A DNA stretch of 64,000 nucleotides from Microbispora triticiradicis (GTDB lineage Bacteria > Actinomycetota > Actinomycetes > Streptosporangiales > Streptosporangiaceae). Where the stretch lies: positions 1 through 64,000 of the forward strand of contig QFZU02000101.1 in assembly GCA_003260025.2 (NCBI GenBank), given 5' to 3'. Positions 49,162 to 59,200 of this stretch are shown here, in pieces (position 1 is the stretch's first letter; every line of letters starts with the position of its first letter). Position numbers and translations under genes: made by a program. The notes below the pieces were generated by a model. The model worked only from the letters and a program-made list of their open reading frames with translations, was not told the DNA's origin and did not search any database.

Positions 49162-50084
49162 ACCGCCGCAAGCTCGTACGCACGCTGTTCCTGCTGGTCG
49201 CCCTCGGCTTCGGGATCTGGGCCGTCGCGGGCCAGTGGAGCGCCGTGGCGGACGGCTTCGCCCGGCTGCACTGGGCGGCGCTCACCGGCTCCCTGGCGGC
49301 GGTGCTCGGCGCGCTGCTCGCGGGAATGCTGATGTGGCGGGCGCTGCTCGCCGACCTCGGCTCGCCGCTCGCGTTCACCGACGCGGCGAAGATCTTCTTC
49401 GTGGGCCAGCTCGGCAAGTACATCCCCGGGTCGGTGTGGCCGATGCTCGCGCAGATGGAGATGGGCCGCGACCACGGCGTGCCCCGCTCGCGGAGCGCGG
49501 CCGCCTTCTTCCTCACCTACCCGGTCTACCTGGGCACCGGCCTGCTGGTGTCCGCCGTCACGCTGCCGGTGCTCGCCGGGCAGTCGGTCGCCCGGTATGC
49601 CTGGCTCCTGCTGCTCGTGCCCGTGCTCGCCGCCGCCCTGCATCCCGCCGTGGTCAACCGGGTCATCGCCTTCGGGCTGCGCAAACTGCGCAGGGAGCCG
49701 CTCGAACGGCCGCTCTCGCGCCGCGGCCTGCTCGTCGCCTCGGGCTGGGCCCTGGCCGGCTGGGCCGCGTACGGCGCGCATCTGGCGCTGATCGTGCGGG
49801 GTCTCGGCGCGGAGGGGACGCCGGCCCTGGTCCTGAGCGTCGGCGCGTTCGCGCTCGCCTGGTGCCTGGGGTTCGTCTTCATCGTGGCGCCGGCCGGGGC
49901 GGGTGTGCGCGAGGCCGCGATGGTCGCGGCGCTCGCGCCCGTGCTCGACCGGCCCGCGGCCATCGCCGCCGCGCTGTGCTCCCGGCTGCTCGTGTCCCTC
50001 GGCGACCTGGTGTGCGCCGGGGCCGCCGGACTCGCCGCCCGCCGATCCACCCGTACGCGGGAGGAACCCGTCATCCGAGCCTGA
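49158..50084 (+). CDS. PF03706 flippase-like membrane protein, copy B
   Basis: A 308-residue, eight-span member of the same family as 47215-48165, with FFVGQLGKYIPGSVWPMLAQ and FIVAPAGAGVREAAM. It is translationally coupled to the methyltransferase gene (ATGA overlap). The two copies are clearly diverged, which suggests separate substrates or a heteromeric complex rather than a recent duplication. They sit on opposite strands and are separated by the methyltransferase gene. Transport of a lipid-linked sugar is the likely job; the substrate is unknown. Confidence 0.86.
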   Translation: MNRRKLVRTLFLLVALGFGIWAVAGQWSAVADGFARLHWAALTGSLAAVLGALLAGMLMWRALLADLGSPLAFTDAAKIFFVGQLGKYIPGSVWPMLAQMEMGRDHGVPRSRSAAAFFLTYPVYLGTGLLVSAVTLPVLAGQSVARYAWLLLLVPVLAAALHPAVVNRVIAFGLRKLRREPLERPLSRRGLLVASGWALAGWAAYGAHLALIVRGLGAEGTPALVLSVGAFALAWCLGFVFIVAPAGAGVREAAMVAALAPVLDRPAAIAAALCSRLLVSLGDLVCAGAAGLAARRSTRTREEPVIRA

Positions 50085-50309
50085 TTCCGTGGATTGGGTG
50101 CGGATTTGCGCATCCTTGAGGACAACCCCCATGTGATATCACTCACGTTTCGGGGGAGGCCGGAAATAGAGTGACAAGGGAGGGATGCTGGGCAGGCGTC
50201 CGTGCGTGGCGTGGGCCCGAGGGTCCCTGCCGGACACCTGCCGGAACAGCGGGACCGCGAGGACGGGGGGAGCTCCGCCGGAGCGGGCCCAGTGAGGGGA
50301 GCGATTCAC

Positions 50310-51437
50310 TTGACACCCCGAGTGCTCGTCGACGCCGCCGCCGTCCCCGCCGATCGCGGCGCCCTCATCAGGTATGTCGACGGTCTGGTCGCGGCCCTGC
50401 ACGAGGCGGGCGCCGATCTCGCGCTGGTCTGCCAGCGCGCGGACGCCGAGCGGTACGCGGCGCTGGCGCCCGCGGCGCGGATCCTCTCCGGACCACCCGC
50501 GATCACCAACCGGGACAAGCGGCTGGCCTGGGAGCAGACGGGGCTGCCCGTCCTCGCTCGGCAGGCCGGGGCCCAGGTGATCCACGCCCCCTACTACTCC
50601 ATCCCGCTGGGCTCCGGCCTGCCCACGGTGGTCACCGTCCACGACGCCACCTCGTTCACCGACCCCGACCTGCACGACCCCGTCAGGGCCTCGTTCTTCC
50701 GGTCGGCCACCCGTACGGCCGTCCGCCACGCCAACCGGGTGATCGTGCCGTCGAAGGCCACCCGGGACGAGTTGGTCCGGGTGCTCGCCGCCGACCCCAC
50801 CCGGATCGACGTCGCCTACCACGGGGTCGACTCGGCGCTGTTCCACCCGCCGGCGCCCGAGGACGTGCGCCGGGTGGCGGGCCGCATCGGCCTGCACGGC
50901 CGGCCGTACGTCGCCTATCTGGGCGCGCTGGAGCCGCGTAAGAACGTGCCGAACCTGGTGACCGGCTTCGGCCGTGCGGTCGCGCACCTGTCCGACCCGC
51001 CCGCGCTGGTGCTGGCGGGCGGTCCGGCCTGGGACGAGGAGGTCGACGCCGCGGTGGCCGCGCTGCCGCCCCGGGTGAAGGTCGTGCGCCCCGGCTACCT
51101 GCCCTTCGCGGACCTGCCGGGCTTCCTCGGTGGGGCGCTCGCGGTCGCCTCGCCGTCGCGGTGCGAGGGGTTCGGGCTGCCGGTGCTGGAGGCGATGGCC
51201 TGTGGTGCGCCCGTGCTGACCACCCACCGGGCCTCGCTGCCGGAGGTGGGCGGCGACGCCGTGGTCTACACCGAGCCCGACGCCGACAGCATCGCGCGGG
51301 CGCTGCGGGCACTGCTGGAGTCGCCGGAACGGCGTGCGTCCCTGGCCGCGGCCGGGGTCACCCGTTCGCGCGAGTTCACCTGGAAGCATTCCGCCGAGGC
51401 CCACCTCGCCGCCTACCAACGCGCCGTCGAGGGTTAG
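50310..51437 (+). CDS. Family 4 glycosyltransferase
   Basis: A 375-residue GT-B enzyme. The TTG at 50310 is selected because GAGGGGA (50294-50300) lies nine bases ahead and the first strand (LTPRVLVDAAAV) follows at once; a GTG at 50292 would contain this box. VAYLGALEPRKNVPNLV is the donor-binding loop, and PSRCEGFGLPVLEAMACGAP has the E-x7-E signature of GT4. This type is close to mannosyl- and glucosyltransferases such as those for phosphatidylinositol mannosides or capsule. It ends the glycopolymer region; a 225-bp gap, probably with its own promoter, precedes it, and the immunity array converges from the right. Confidence 0.91.
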   Translation: MTPRVLVDAAAVPADRGALIRYVDGLVAALHEAGADLALVCQRADAERYAALAPAARILSGPPAITNRDKRLAWEQTGLPVLARQAGAQVIHAPYYSIPLGSGLPTVVTVHDATSFTDPDLHDPVRASFFRSATRTAVRHANRVIVPSKATRDELVRVLAADPTRIDVAYHGVDSALFHPPAPEDVRRVAGRIGLHGRPYVAYLGALEPRKNVPNLVTGFGRAVAHLSDPPALVLAGGPAWDEEVDAAVAALPPRVKVVRPGYLPFADLPGFLGGALAVASPSRCEGFGLPVLEAMACGAPVLTTHRASLPEVGGDAVVYTEPDADSIARALRALLESPERRASLAAAGVTRSREFTWKHSAEAHLAAYQRAVEG

Positions 51438-51497
51438 CAGGCACAACGGATGCCCAGCCAGGCGAATCCGCTCCGGCCTTCTGGGGAGCGGCCAGTG

Positions 51498-52226
51498 CTA
51501 TGCGGGGAAGGCTCTGAGCTCCCCTGAACCTCTCTCTACCAGCAGGAGCGGAGGCGCGGCGTCCCCGGATGGTGCTTCAACAGTGAGTTTCACATCGCTT
51601 GCCAGTGACTCGCTCAGCCAGCGCATGAACTCCACAAGTTGTTCCAGGGCGAATGCCGACGCTATCTGGCCGGCCTGGAAACTGAACTCGACCTCGTTCA
51701 CAGAGTAGAAGTGACACCAGATCCAAGCATCCCCCACGGTTATCCGCAGATCGTAGGTGTCGGCCTCCGGCGAAGCTCCGGCGAAGATCGTCGCCGCTGA
51801 TACGAGGCTGATGCTCCGTTGCCCATGGAAGAGCCGGCAGACCCAGCGGGACTCGCGCAGTGCAGCGAGCAGGCGTCCCCAGGTCTCAAGGTCGGCATCG
51901 ACCACGTATATGTCTCGTACGGAGCCCAGCTCATCTCTGAACAGAGAGAGGAGCCCAACATTCAGGCTGTCCTCGCGTACGAGCTCATCAAGGCGGGCAA
52001 TCCAATGCTGCATGTCAAGGTCGTCGGCGAGTGTTGCGAGCTTATGGTGGTAGCTCGTCGATATCGGCAACGAATCCTCGTATATCCACGAGCACAACGT
52101 GTCGAACGCGAGACCCACCTCTCCGGCCGCGACCGATTCCCGGATGTCTCCGCGCACCATGACGGAGTTCACAGGAGAGGCATCCAGGAGTTCCAAAATC
52201 GCAGACCGGATGCTCCGGATGTCCAT
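51498..52226 (-). CDS. MafI-like immunity protein fused to a second domain
   Basis: A 242-residue soluble acidic protein. Residues 1-85 (IRSAILELLDASPVNSVMVR; GEVGLAFDTLCSWIYEDSLP) resemble the MafI-type immunity fold, in which 'GE.GLALE.L..WLYE' is characteristic. Residues about 100-242 (VRDIYVVDADLETWGRLLAA; RITVGDAWIWCHFYSVNEVE) look like another small alpha/beta immunity-type domain that I cannot name. GGAGGAG stands immediately before ATG 52226. It is the last gene downstream of the RHS toxin, in the classic place for immunity genes, and might neutralise two different toxins. Toxin-specific binding is inferred. Confidence 0.62.
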   Translation of the reverse strand: MDIRSIRSAILELLDASPVNSVMVRGDIRESVAAGEVGLAFDTLCSWIYEDSLPISTSYHHKLATLADDLDMQHWIARLDELVREDSLNVGLLSLFRDELGSVRDIYVVDADLETWGRLLAALRESRWVCRLFHGQRSISLVSAATIFAGASPEADTYDLRITVGDAWIWCHFYSVNEVEFSFQAGQIASAFALEQLVEFMRWLSESLASDVKLTVEAPSGDAAPPLLLVERGSGELRAFPA

Positions 52227-52381
52227 GGTCTCCTCCGGCCGTACCCGGCAAGGACGACCCAGGCCGAGTCGTCCGCACAGATCGTCACACCGGGTGCTGT
52301 CTGCCCAGCGGTCATGGGCTTCCAATCGCCTCTCACGTCATCTGATCCTGCTCAGCTGAGCATCTCCAGCACGCGAAGCAA

Positions 52382-52687
52382 TCAGCCGTGAAGCGAGAAT
52401 CCGTCATGGCGCGGATCATAACAAGCCCTGCCCCTGCGGCCATCCAGGATCGCTCGCCATTGGTGTTCGATATCCGCATCCGGCACCAGCGGATAAAATT
52501 TCTCATCGAACATCGAAACCATCTCGCGAGACTCGATCATGGATAGCCCGATCGCTTCACTGAGAACCCTCATCAGGTTGAAGGGAGTCAGCTTGAAGGA
52601 TTCGTCCAGTGCGAGAAAGCTGAGCAAATCAACGAAACGGCATCCTTCATGAATACGCTGACGAACGTCAGCTGCGACACCTTCCAC
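52382..52687 (-). CDS. Small helical protein of unknown function in the immunity array
   Basis: A 101-residue protein, mostly helical by composition (FVDLLSFLALDESFKLTPFN; MRVLSEAIGLSMIESREMVS), acidic in the middle and basic at the end. GTG 52687 is chosen because the run AGGTAGGGGG ends five bases ahead of it. Size, neighbours and lack of signal or membrane segment fit an immunity or antitoxin protein, but I do not recognise a family. The base composition is visibly less G/C-rich than in the rest of the window, as is common for shuffled toxin-immunity cassettes. Confidence 0.55.
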   Translation of the reverse strand: MEGVAADVRQRIHEGCRFVDLLSFLALDESFKLTPFNLMRVLSEAIGLSMIESREMVSMFDEKFYPLVPDADIEHQWRAILDGRRGRACYDPRHDGFSLHG

Positions 52688-52695
52688 CCAACCCC

Positions 52696-52862
52696 CTACC
52701 TTACGAAGCGGACCAGGACGTTCGTGTAGGCGCCTGGGTCGCCCGGGCCTGTTCCGCATACGGCCTTGAGAAGGCGAGACCACGCGTCTCCTCCCAGATG
52801 TGCTTGCTGGCGTTCGGATTCACCCAGACCTCGGTTCCGGATGACGTCGTGAGATCAGGGTA
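52696..52862 (-). pseudogene. Frameshifted remnant of a toxin- or immunity-type tail
   Basis: One minus-strand frame reads EVWVNPNASKHIWEE; 'VNPNA(S/T)KH' is a string I associate with C-terminal modules of secreted actinobacterial polymorphic toxins. Just past that point, the sense moves to the frame that continues from the gene at 52855, giving DAWSRLLKAVCGTGPGDPGA and YTNVLVRFVR followed by TAG at 52696-52698, nine bases before the next gene's GTG. Neither part has its own start. The best reading is a broken coding end with one frameshift. Alternatively, the piece is a chance match. Confidence 0.35.
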
Positions 52863-53265
52863 GGCGGAGCACTGCCTCGATGAACTCGGCAGGGGGGAGA
52901 TAGGAGTGCTTGTCGATGTAGTGCACGATGAGCGTCGGAGCTGAGTACACAACGCCGTCCTTTGCGGCAACGTGGATTTCTCCGGTCCCCAACCAGGCAT
53001 GTCCACTCCGGCTTCCCGGCACGGGGATCCTGATCGGTGATTCCTCCTCACAGAACTCGCAGTAGTGGAGTCCTCGCATGACATTCTGCGGGGTCGCGGC
53101 GAGGCGGCTGAGGAGGGCAAGGACCGCGGGAGCGCATCGCCCCGTCTCAAACTCCCGGCCCCTGCCCAGCCATCCGACGTTCTGTATCCTCACGCCGTTG
53201 TGAGGTGCGGGCAGATTCGCGTCCTTCCAGTAGGTGTACGGCGAGAGATCCTCGTACGTCGCCAC
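52855..53265 (-). CDS. DUF7919-like small protein directly after the RHS gene, putative immunity protein
   Basis: A 136-residue soluble protein. It starts TYEDLSPYTYW and contains VGWLGRGREFETG, CEFCEEE and VYSAPTLIVHYIDKHSYLPP, matching from memory a family (DUF7919) of small actinobacterial proteins linked to secreted toxins. The C-x-x-C might bind zinc. GTG 53265 begins exactly one base after the RHS stop codon (TAA 53266-53268), and AGGAGGTC inside the end of the RHS gene is its ribosome-binding site, so the two are tightly coupled. This location makes it the leading candidate for the cognate immunity protein of the Stv-type RHS C-terminus, though it is not proven. Confidence 0.65.
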   Translation of the reverse strand: MATYEDLSPYTYWKDANLPAPHNGVRIQNVGWLGRGREFETGRCAPAVLALLSRLAATPQNVMRGLHYCEFCEEESPIRIPVPGSRSGHAWLGTGEIHVAAKDGVVYSAPTLIVHYIDKHSYLPPAEFIEAVLRLP

Positions 53266-56200
53266 TTATCTGACCTCCTGACATGCCGCCCAGTGGCAGG
53301 TCCCCATGCGGGGTTTCAGTAGTTCGCTGAGATGAGTCGCGCTGTCCACCGTGTGGGACTGCTCACGGATGGTGAGCCCCACCGGGGGTTTGAGCGTGTA
53401 GTCGGGCGCTGCTTCTCCAGGCCCGTACACACGGACCGGGTTGCGGCCCGTCCCGCTTTCGATGCCGAGTCCCACGATGTCTGGGATTTTTCCGCCGTGG
53501 GGTGCGTAGACGTGCAGGCTGGTCCCCTCGGGCACCACCGTCTCCCCCGCGCCGAGTCTATATTCGCCATGTCCCGCGAAGACTTTCTGCCCATCGGGCC
53601 GGCCGCCCTTGAGCACCGTGGCCGCGTAGTCGTGCCCGGCGCGGCCCCGGCCGGCGACGTTCCCGGCGGCTCCGGCGATCTTCGGCGCCAAGGCGCCGAT
53701 CGCCCTGCCGATGCCGGCTCCGGCGAGGCCTTCCAGTGATCCGATGGCGGCGGATCTCAGGGCGTCGCCGACGCTGTGGATGTTGTCCTGCATCGCGTCG
53801 GAGACCAGATGGGCGGCGGCTCCGGCGAGCATGGCGCAGCCGACGGTGCCGGCTCCCGCCGTGACCGCCTCGCAGGCCAGGCCGACGCCGACGGCGACGA
53901 TGGTGGAGACGATGACGGTCTTGTGTTCGGCGACCCACTGCCCGGCCGTGCTGACGGCCTTGCGGATGTGGCAGCCGAAGTTCCACGTGCCGCAGGTGGG
54001 CTTGGGCGCGTGGTAGACCGGGGTCGCCGAGTAGTGGCCGACGGGCCTGTAGCTGGGGTGCGAGCGTATCGGGCGGTGGGCCTTGGCCGCCGCGACGTCC
54101 TGCTGCCAGCCCCGGTAGCCGCCGTTGCGGCCGTTGGCGTAGTCCTCCGGGATGAGGCCGCCGGGGTCGCTGGAGGTGACCGGCGAGTTGTTCGCGTACG
54201 CGTAGCCGTTCATCTGCTGCGGGTCGGTGAGGTCGATCAGCGGGTCGACCGACAGGAACCGCCCGGCCGCCGCGTCGTACTCGCGGGCGCCGAGGTGGGT
54301 GAGCCCGGTGGAGGCGTCGATCGTCCCTCCGACGAAGCCCTTCTCGCCGGGCCAGGCGGTGGGGGCGGTCCCCCGGGCCTGACCGAACGGGTCGAAGCGG
54401 CGCAGCGTGACCGTCTGCGTCGACGCGTCGACCGCGGCGGTTGCGGTGCCCTGCGGGTCGGGGGCCAACCAGGACAGGCCGGCCTTGGTCCGCACCGCGA
54501 CCTGCGCCCCGCCGTGGCTGTAGTAGCGGGTGTAGGAGGTGGCCTGGGAGGCGGCGTCCAGGCGGACCTCCTGCCCGGGCAGATAGAGAGTGGTGCCGGT
54601 GGGGTCGCGGCGGATCAGCCGGTTGCCGTCGGCGTCGTACAGATAGGAGGTGGTCTTGCCCGCCTCGGTCACCTTGGCGAGGTGGCCTTCGGTGTCCCAT
54701 TCGAGGGTCTGCTGCACGGCCCCGGCGGTGCGGCCGGTGGTGTTGCCGGCCGCGTCGTAGCCGTAACTGTCGCTCTGCCCGTCGTTCGGGCCGCCGGCCG
54801 TCGCGACCGTGCGCAGCGTGTGCGGCTGCGGCTGCCCGGCGGCGGGGAAGGTGGAGGTGCGGGTGACGTCCCCGCTCCCGCTGTGCCGCACCTCCCGCGT
54901 ACGGTTGCCGGTCGCGTCGTAGCCGAACGACGACCAGTACGGCGCGGGCCCGCCCAGGACGGACGTGGACGGGGCGGCGGCGCAGTCCTCGGCGCCCTGT
55001 GCCCAGGCCTCGGTCAGCCGACGCAGGTGGTCGTAGGTGAAGCACTGGACGTCGGGGGTCTGCCCGGACGGCTTGTCGGCGATCGAGGTGATGTTGCCGG
55101 CCGCGTCGTAGCCGTAGTTGAGGTCGCTGATCCCGACGGGGGCGGTCTCGCGTTGGGTGAGGACGCGGTTGAGGCGGTTGGTGCCGTCGTCGAAGTAGAA
55201 GTACCGCATCACCCGCTTGCCGGTGCTGCTCGTACGCAGCGTCTGCCACAGCGGCTGGGACAGCTTGGAATATTTGGTATCGGTGACGTAGCTGGTCAGG
55301 CCGCTCGTGGTGACCGGGTTGCCGAGCTCGTCGTAGCCGTACAGCATGACCTCGCGCAGCATGCCGCCGGCTGCGGGGATCGCCGACCCCGACAGGGTGC
55401 CGTCGACGTTGTACGACGCGCCGTACTGGTAGCTGCCGGCCAGCTTGCCCTCCGCGGCCGGGACGACCACGGTGGTGGAGGTGGCGCGGTAGGCGGCGTC
55501 GTAGCTGTCGACCTTGGTCGTGTACGCCTGGCCGCCCGCGTAGCGGGTCGAGGCCACCGGCAGCCCCTTGACCGAGGTCCCGCTCGCCAGCGTGTCGTAC
55601 GTCCAGTCGGCGAGCTTCGTGCCGGTGGGCGACCCGTCGTACCTGCCGGTCGGGCGGCCCAGCACGTCGTAGGTGTAGGCGAGGGTCCTGCCCCGCGCGT
55701 CGGTGCTGGAGGTGAGCTGGTCGAGGTCGTCGTACGCGAAGGTGGTGCGGCCCTTGTCGGGGTCGTCGGCGCGGACCCGCCGGCCGCGCGGGTCGTAGCC
55801 GTACGACCACTGGTTGCCCGCGGGGTCGGTCACCTTCGCGAGCTGCCCGCCCGGGGTGTAGGCGTAGCGGGTGGCGTCGTAGGCCCCGGTGGGGGTGGCG
55901 CCCTTGTACTGCCGCAACTCGGTCGTCCGGCCGCGCGCGTCGGTGTAGGTGGTGGTCGCCGTGCCCCCGGCGGGCGGGGTGAGGTCGACGTGGTCGCCGC
56001 CGTACGCGGTGGTGGTCCGCCACTTCTCCACGTTGTGGACCAGGAAGATGGAAGCGGTCGGCCGTCCCGCGCCGTCGTACTGCGTCCGCGTCTGGCCGGG
56101 GATGTCGGCGTCGTTGCCCACCTCCCACAAGGTGGTGGCGGGGGCCTGGTCGTTGAAGTAGGGCTGGTTGGCCTTCACCGCCTGGCCGCGGCTGTCGTAG

Positions 56201-59200
56201 TAGGTGTCGGTGATCAACCGGCCGCCGCCGGGGGCGGGGGCCTGCGTCTGCCGCGCCCGCAGCAGCCCGTCGAACAGGGTGTGGCCGGTGGTGTAGGTGC
56301 CGTCGTTACGGATCGTCTCGGTGGTCACCGCGACCGGCTTGTCGGTGCGGACCAGATAGGAGTACTTCGCACTGGGCGAGGTGGAGTTGCTCGCCTTCGG
56401 CCGGGTCGGCAGCCACACCTGGCTCGTCCGGCCGAGCGCGTCGTACGTCACGTCGGTCCGCTTGCCGCTCGGGTCCACGACTCCGGTCGTGGCGCCCCAC
56501 TCGGGGCGGATCTCCGTCGTGGTCACGTGACCGGCCGGGTTGGTCACGGTCGTCTTGGTGACCAGGCCCCCGGAGGCCGGGGCGTAGGCGGTGGTCGTCT
56601 TGTGCTGGGCCGCGTCGGCGACCTCGACCACCCGCCCGTACGCGTCGTACTTCGTGGTGGCGACGGTGACGTACGAGGGCGAGCCGTCGTAGCCGGCGAG
56701 CTTCTCGGTGGTGGTGACGTCGCCCTTCGTCGGTGCCGCGCCGAAGGCGAGATCGTCGTAGGACATGCGGGCGTCCGACAGCAGGTCCTTCGACCGGTCC
56801 GGCGTGACGGAGCAGGCCACCGAGACCGTCTCCACCCGGGCGAGCGTGTCGATGATCCACTTGCTGTCGTTGCGGGCGTACGTGTTGCGCACGCACTGGT
56901 CGTCGTCCGCGGTGGAGGTGTCGCCGAGGTCGTTCACCTGGGTGGCGAGCGCGTCGTTGTTGAAGGCGGTGGCGGTCTCGGTGCGGCGCCACCCGCCCGC
57001 GGTCAGCGCGGTGCGGGTCCGGGTCCTGGCCGTGTCGACCATGTAGGCGCGGCTGGTGCCCCAGGAACGGACCCGGGTGGCGGTCGGGCCGCGCGTCCAC
57101 GGGTCGGAGATGGTGCCCTCCAGGACCGTGCCGCCCGCGCGGGTGTAGGTGGTCACCTCGCGGACGACGCCCTGCAGCCAGTCGTCGTCGGTGCTGGCCG
57201 TGCCCTCGGAGTCGGTCACGCTCGCCGAGCGGGTGCCCGAGGAGGTCTTGTCGCCGTCCATGCCGCGGAAGTAGAGGTATTCGGTGAGCGACCGCTCCCC
57301 GTCCGGGTCGCCCTCGTAGACGCGGACCTTCTGGTACCCGCGCCACTGCGACCAGGTCTTGTACTTCTCCTTGGTCAGCCCGTCGTCGTCGTCGTAGTGC
57401 CAGGCCGCCGGGCCGACGTACTCGTAGCCTGTGGTGGTGAAGGGCGCGCCGCCGGTGCGGTCGATCTCGCTGACCTCGGTGACGACGTACTTGTGGAACC
57501 AGTCCTTGATGGGGTCGCTCGCGCCCTCGGGCGTCCAGTACTGCGGGAAGCACCGCTTGGTGTTGGCGTCCAAAGCAGGGGTCTGACCGGCCTCGCACTC
57601 CTCGCCCGAGTAGGTGACGGAGATCTGACCGCCGGTCTCGTTGGAGATGACGGTGATCCGCCGCTTGGTGAACGGCGGCAGGCCCTCGGTGCCGTCGACC
57701 CGGTTGTGCATCTGCGCGCCGCCGAACGTGACCGCGGGCAGGGCGGCGCTGCCGCCGGCCTTCCCGGTCTGCTGGACGGAGTCCAGCCACAGCGCGGGGT
57801 CGGTGCCGTCGCCCGCGCCCGGGAACAGGTGGGTCAGGGTCCAGGTGTCGACGTCGGCGTACGCGCTGCCGGACCAGATCTGCGTGGTGATCGAGGTGAG
57901 CCGTTTGCGCGACCAGAACGTCGGCGAGACCTTGCCGGTGCACGACTGCCCGGAGTCGCAGTTCTGGTCCATCGGCACGTCCGGCCAGTGCGCGGCGTTC
58001 GCGGTGGTGAACTTCGACGTGGCGCAGTCGAACGACGAGTCGGGCAGGCACCGCTCGGCCACCCCGAAGGTCACCCGGGCCGGCGCGGAGGCGGAGAACA
58101 GACTGTCGGTCCGCTGCGCGTAGTCGATCCGGCTCAGATAGCCGCCGCGGTCGTAGGAGGTGGCGGTGGCCAGGTTGCGGGCGTAGTAGTTGGTCTCCTT
58201 GGCGTACCAGTAGGTGGCGGCGTTGCCGTTCGGATCGACGACGTAGTCGAGGTTCCACCGCCACGCCTGCCTGCACCAGGACGCGGCGTACGTCGTGCCG
58301 TGACAGGGCTCGCCGGAGTCGTCGCCGAACACCGGGACCGTCCAGGTGGAGTCGGTCTCGGGCTTGCCGGACGCCCAGCCGGGCAGCCGGGCGAGCCCGA
58401 AGAAGTACTGCGTGCCGTCGGTGGTGGTGATCTTCCAGTGCTCGCCGTCGTCGTCGCCGTTGGTGGCGCCGGTGAGCTTCTCCACCTTGGCGGCGTCGTC
58501 GTTCTTCATCCGCCACACGCCGGTCGCGTCGTCGCGGATCAGCTCGCTCGCCTTGCCGCCCAGGGTGACGGTCGCGTTGTCGTACGCCCAGCACTGGTCG
58601 CCGGTCTTCGGCGTCACCCCGTCGTCGGCGCAGGACTTGTAGCGGCGCTCGACGAACCCGCCGGAGGCGAGGTCCCAGCCCTCGCCGATCCAGGAGGTCT
58701 GGTTGTTGGTGGAGGCGGTGCGCCCGTCCACACTGCCGGAGGAGTAGGACAGCGCGAGCTGCGGCATCGGCCCGCCCAGCCCCGGGGGCGTGCGCAGCGG
58801 GTACGACCAGGAGAACTCGCCCGTCGAGCCGCCGCCCGACCAGGTCGCCGACGGCGACAGGGAGCTCGCGGTGAAGTCGCCCGACCCGCCCGAGGGGGCC
58901 GCCGTCAGCGCGTACACCGAGCCGCCCGACACCGCTGCGGGCGCGGCCTGGACGACGGCGGTGACTTTCCCGTCGTGGTTCTCGCTAGGGACGGGAGTCG
59001 CGGCCCGGCACGCGGGGGTGCCAGGGGTGGTCAGGGCGCAGGCGGGCAGCTGGACCAGCCGCAGCCGCGAGGCCCAGTCACCGCCGTAGGTGTCCGCGAA
59101 GCTCGAATAGTCCACCTCGAGGTCGGCCCGTCCGGCCGCCTGCTCGTCGGTGCGGGCGACCCGCACGACCACGCCGTCCACGCCGAGCCCGGCCGTCGCC

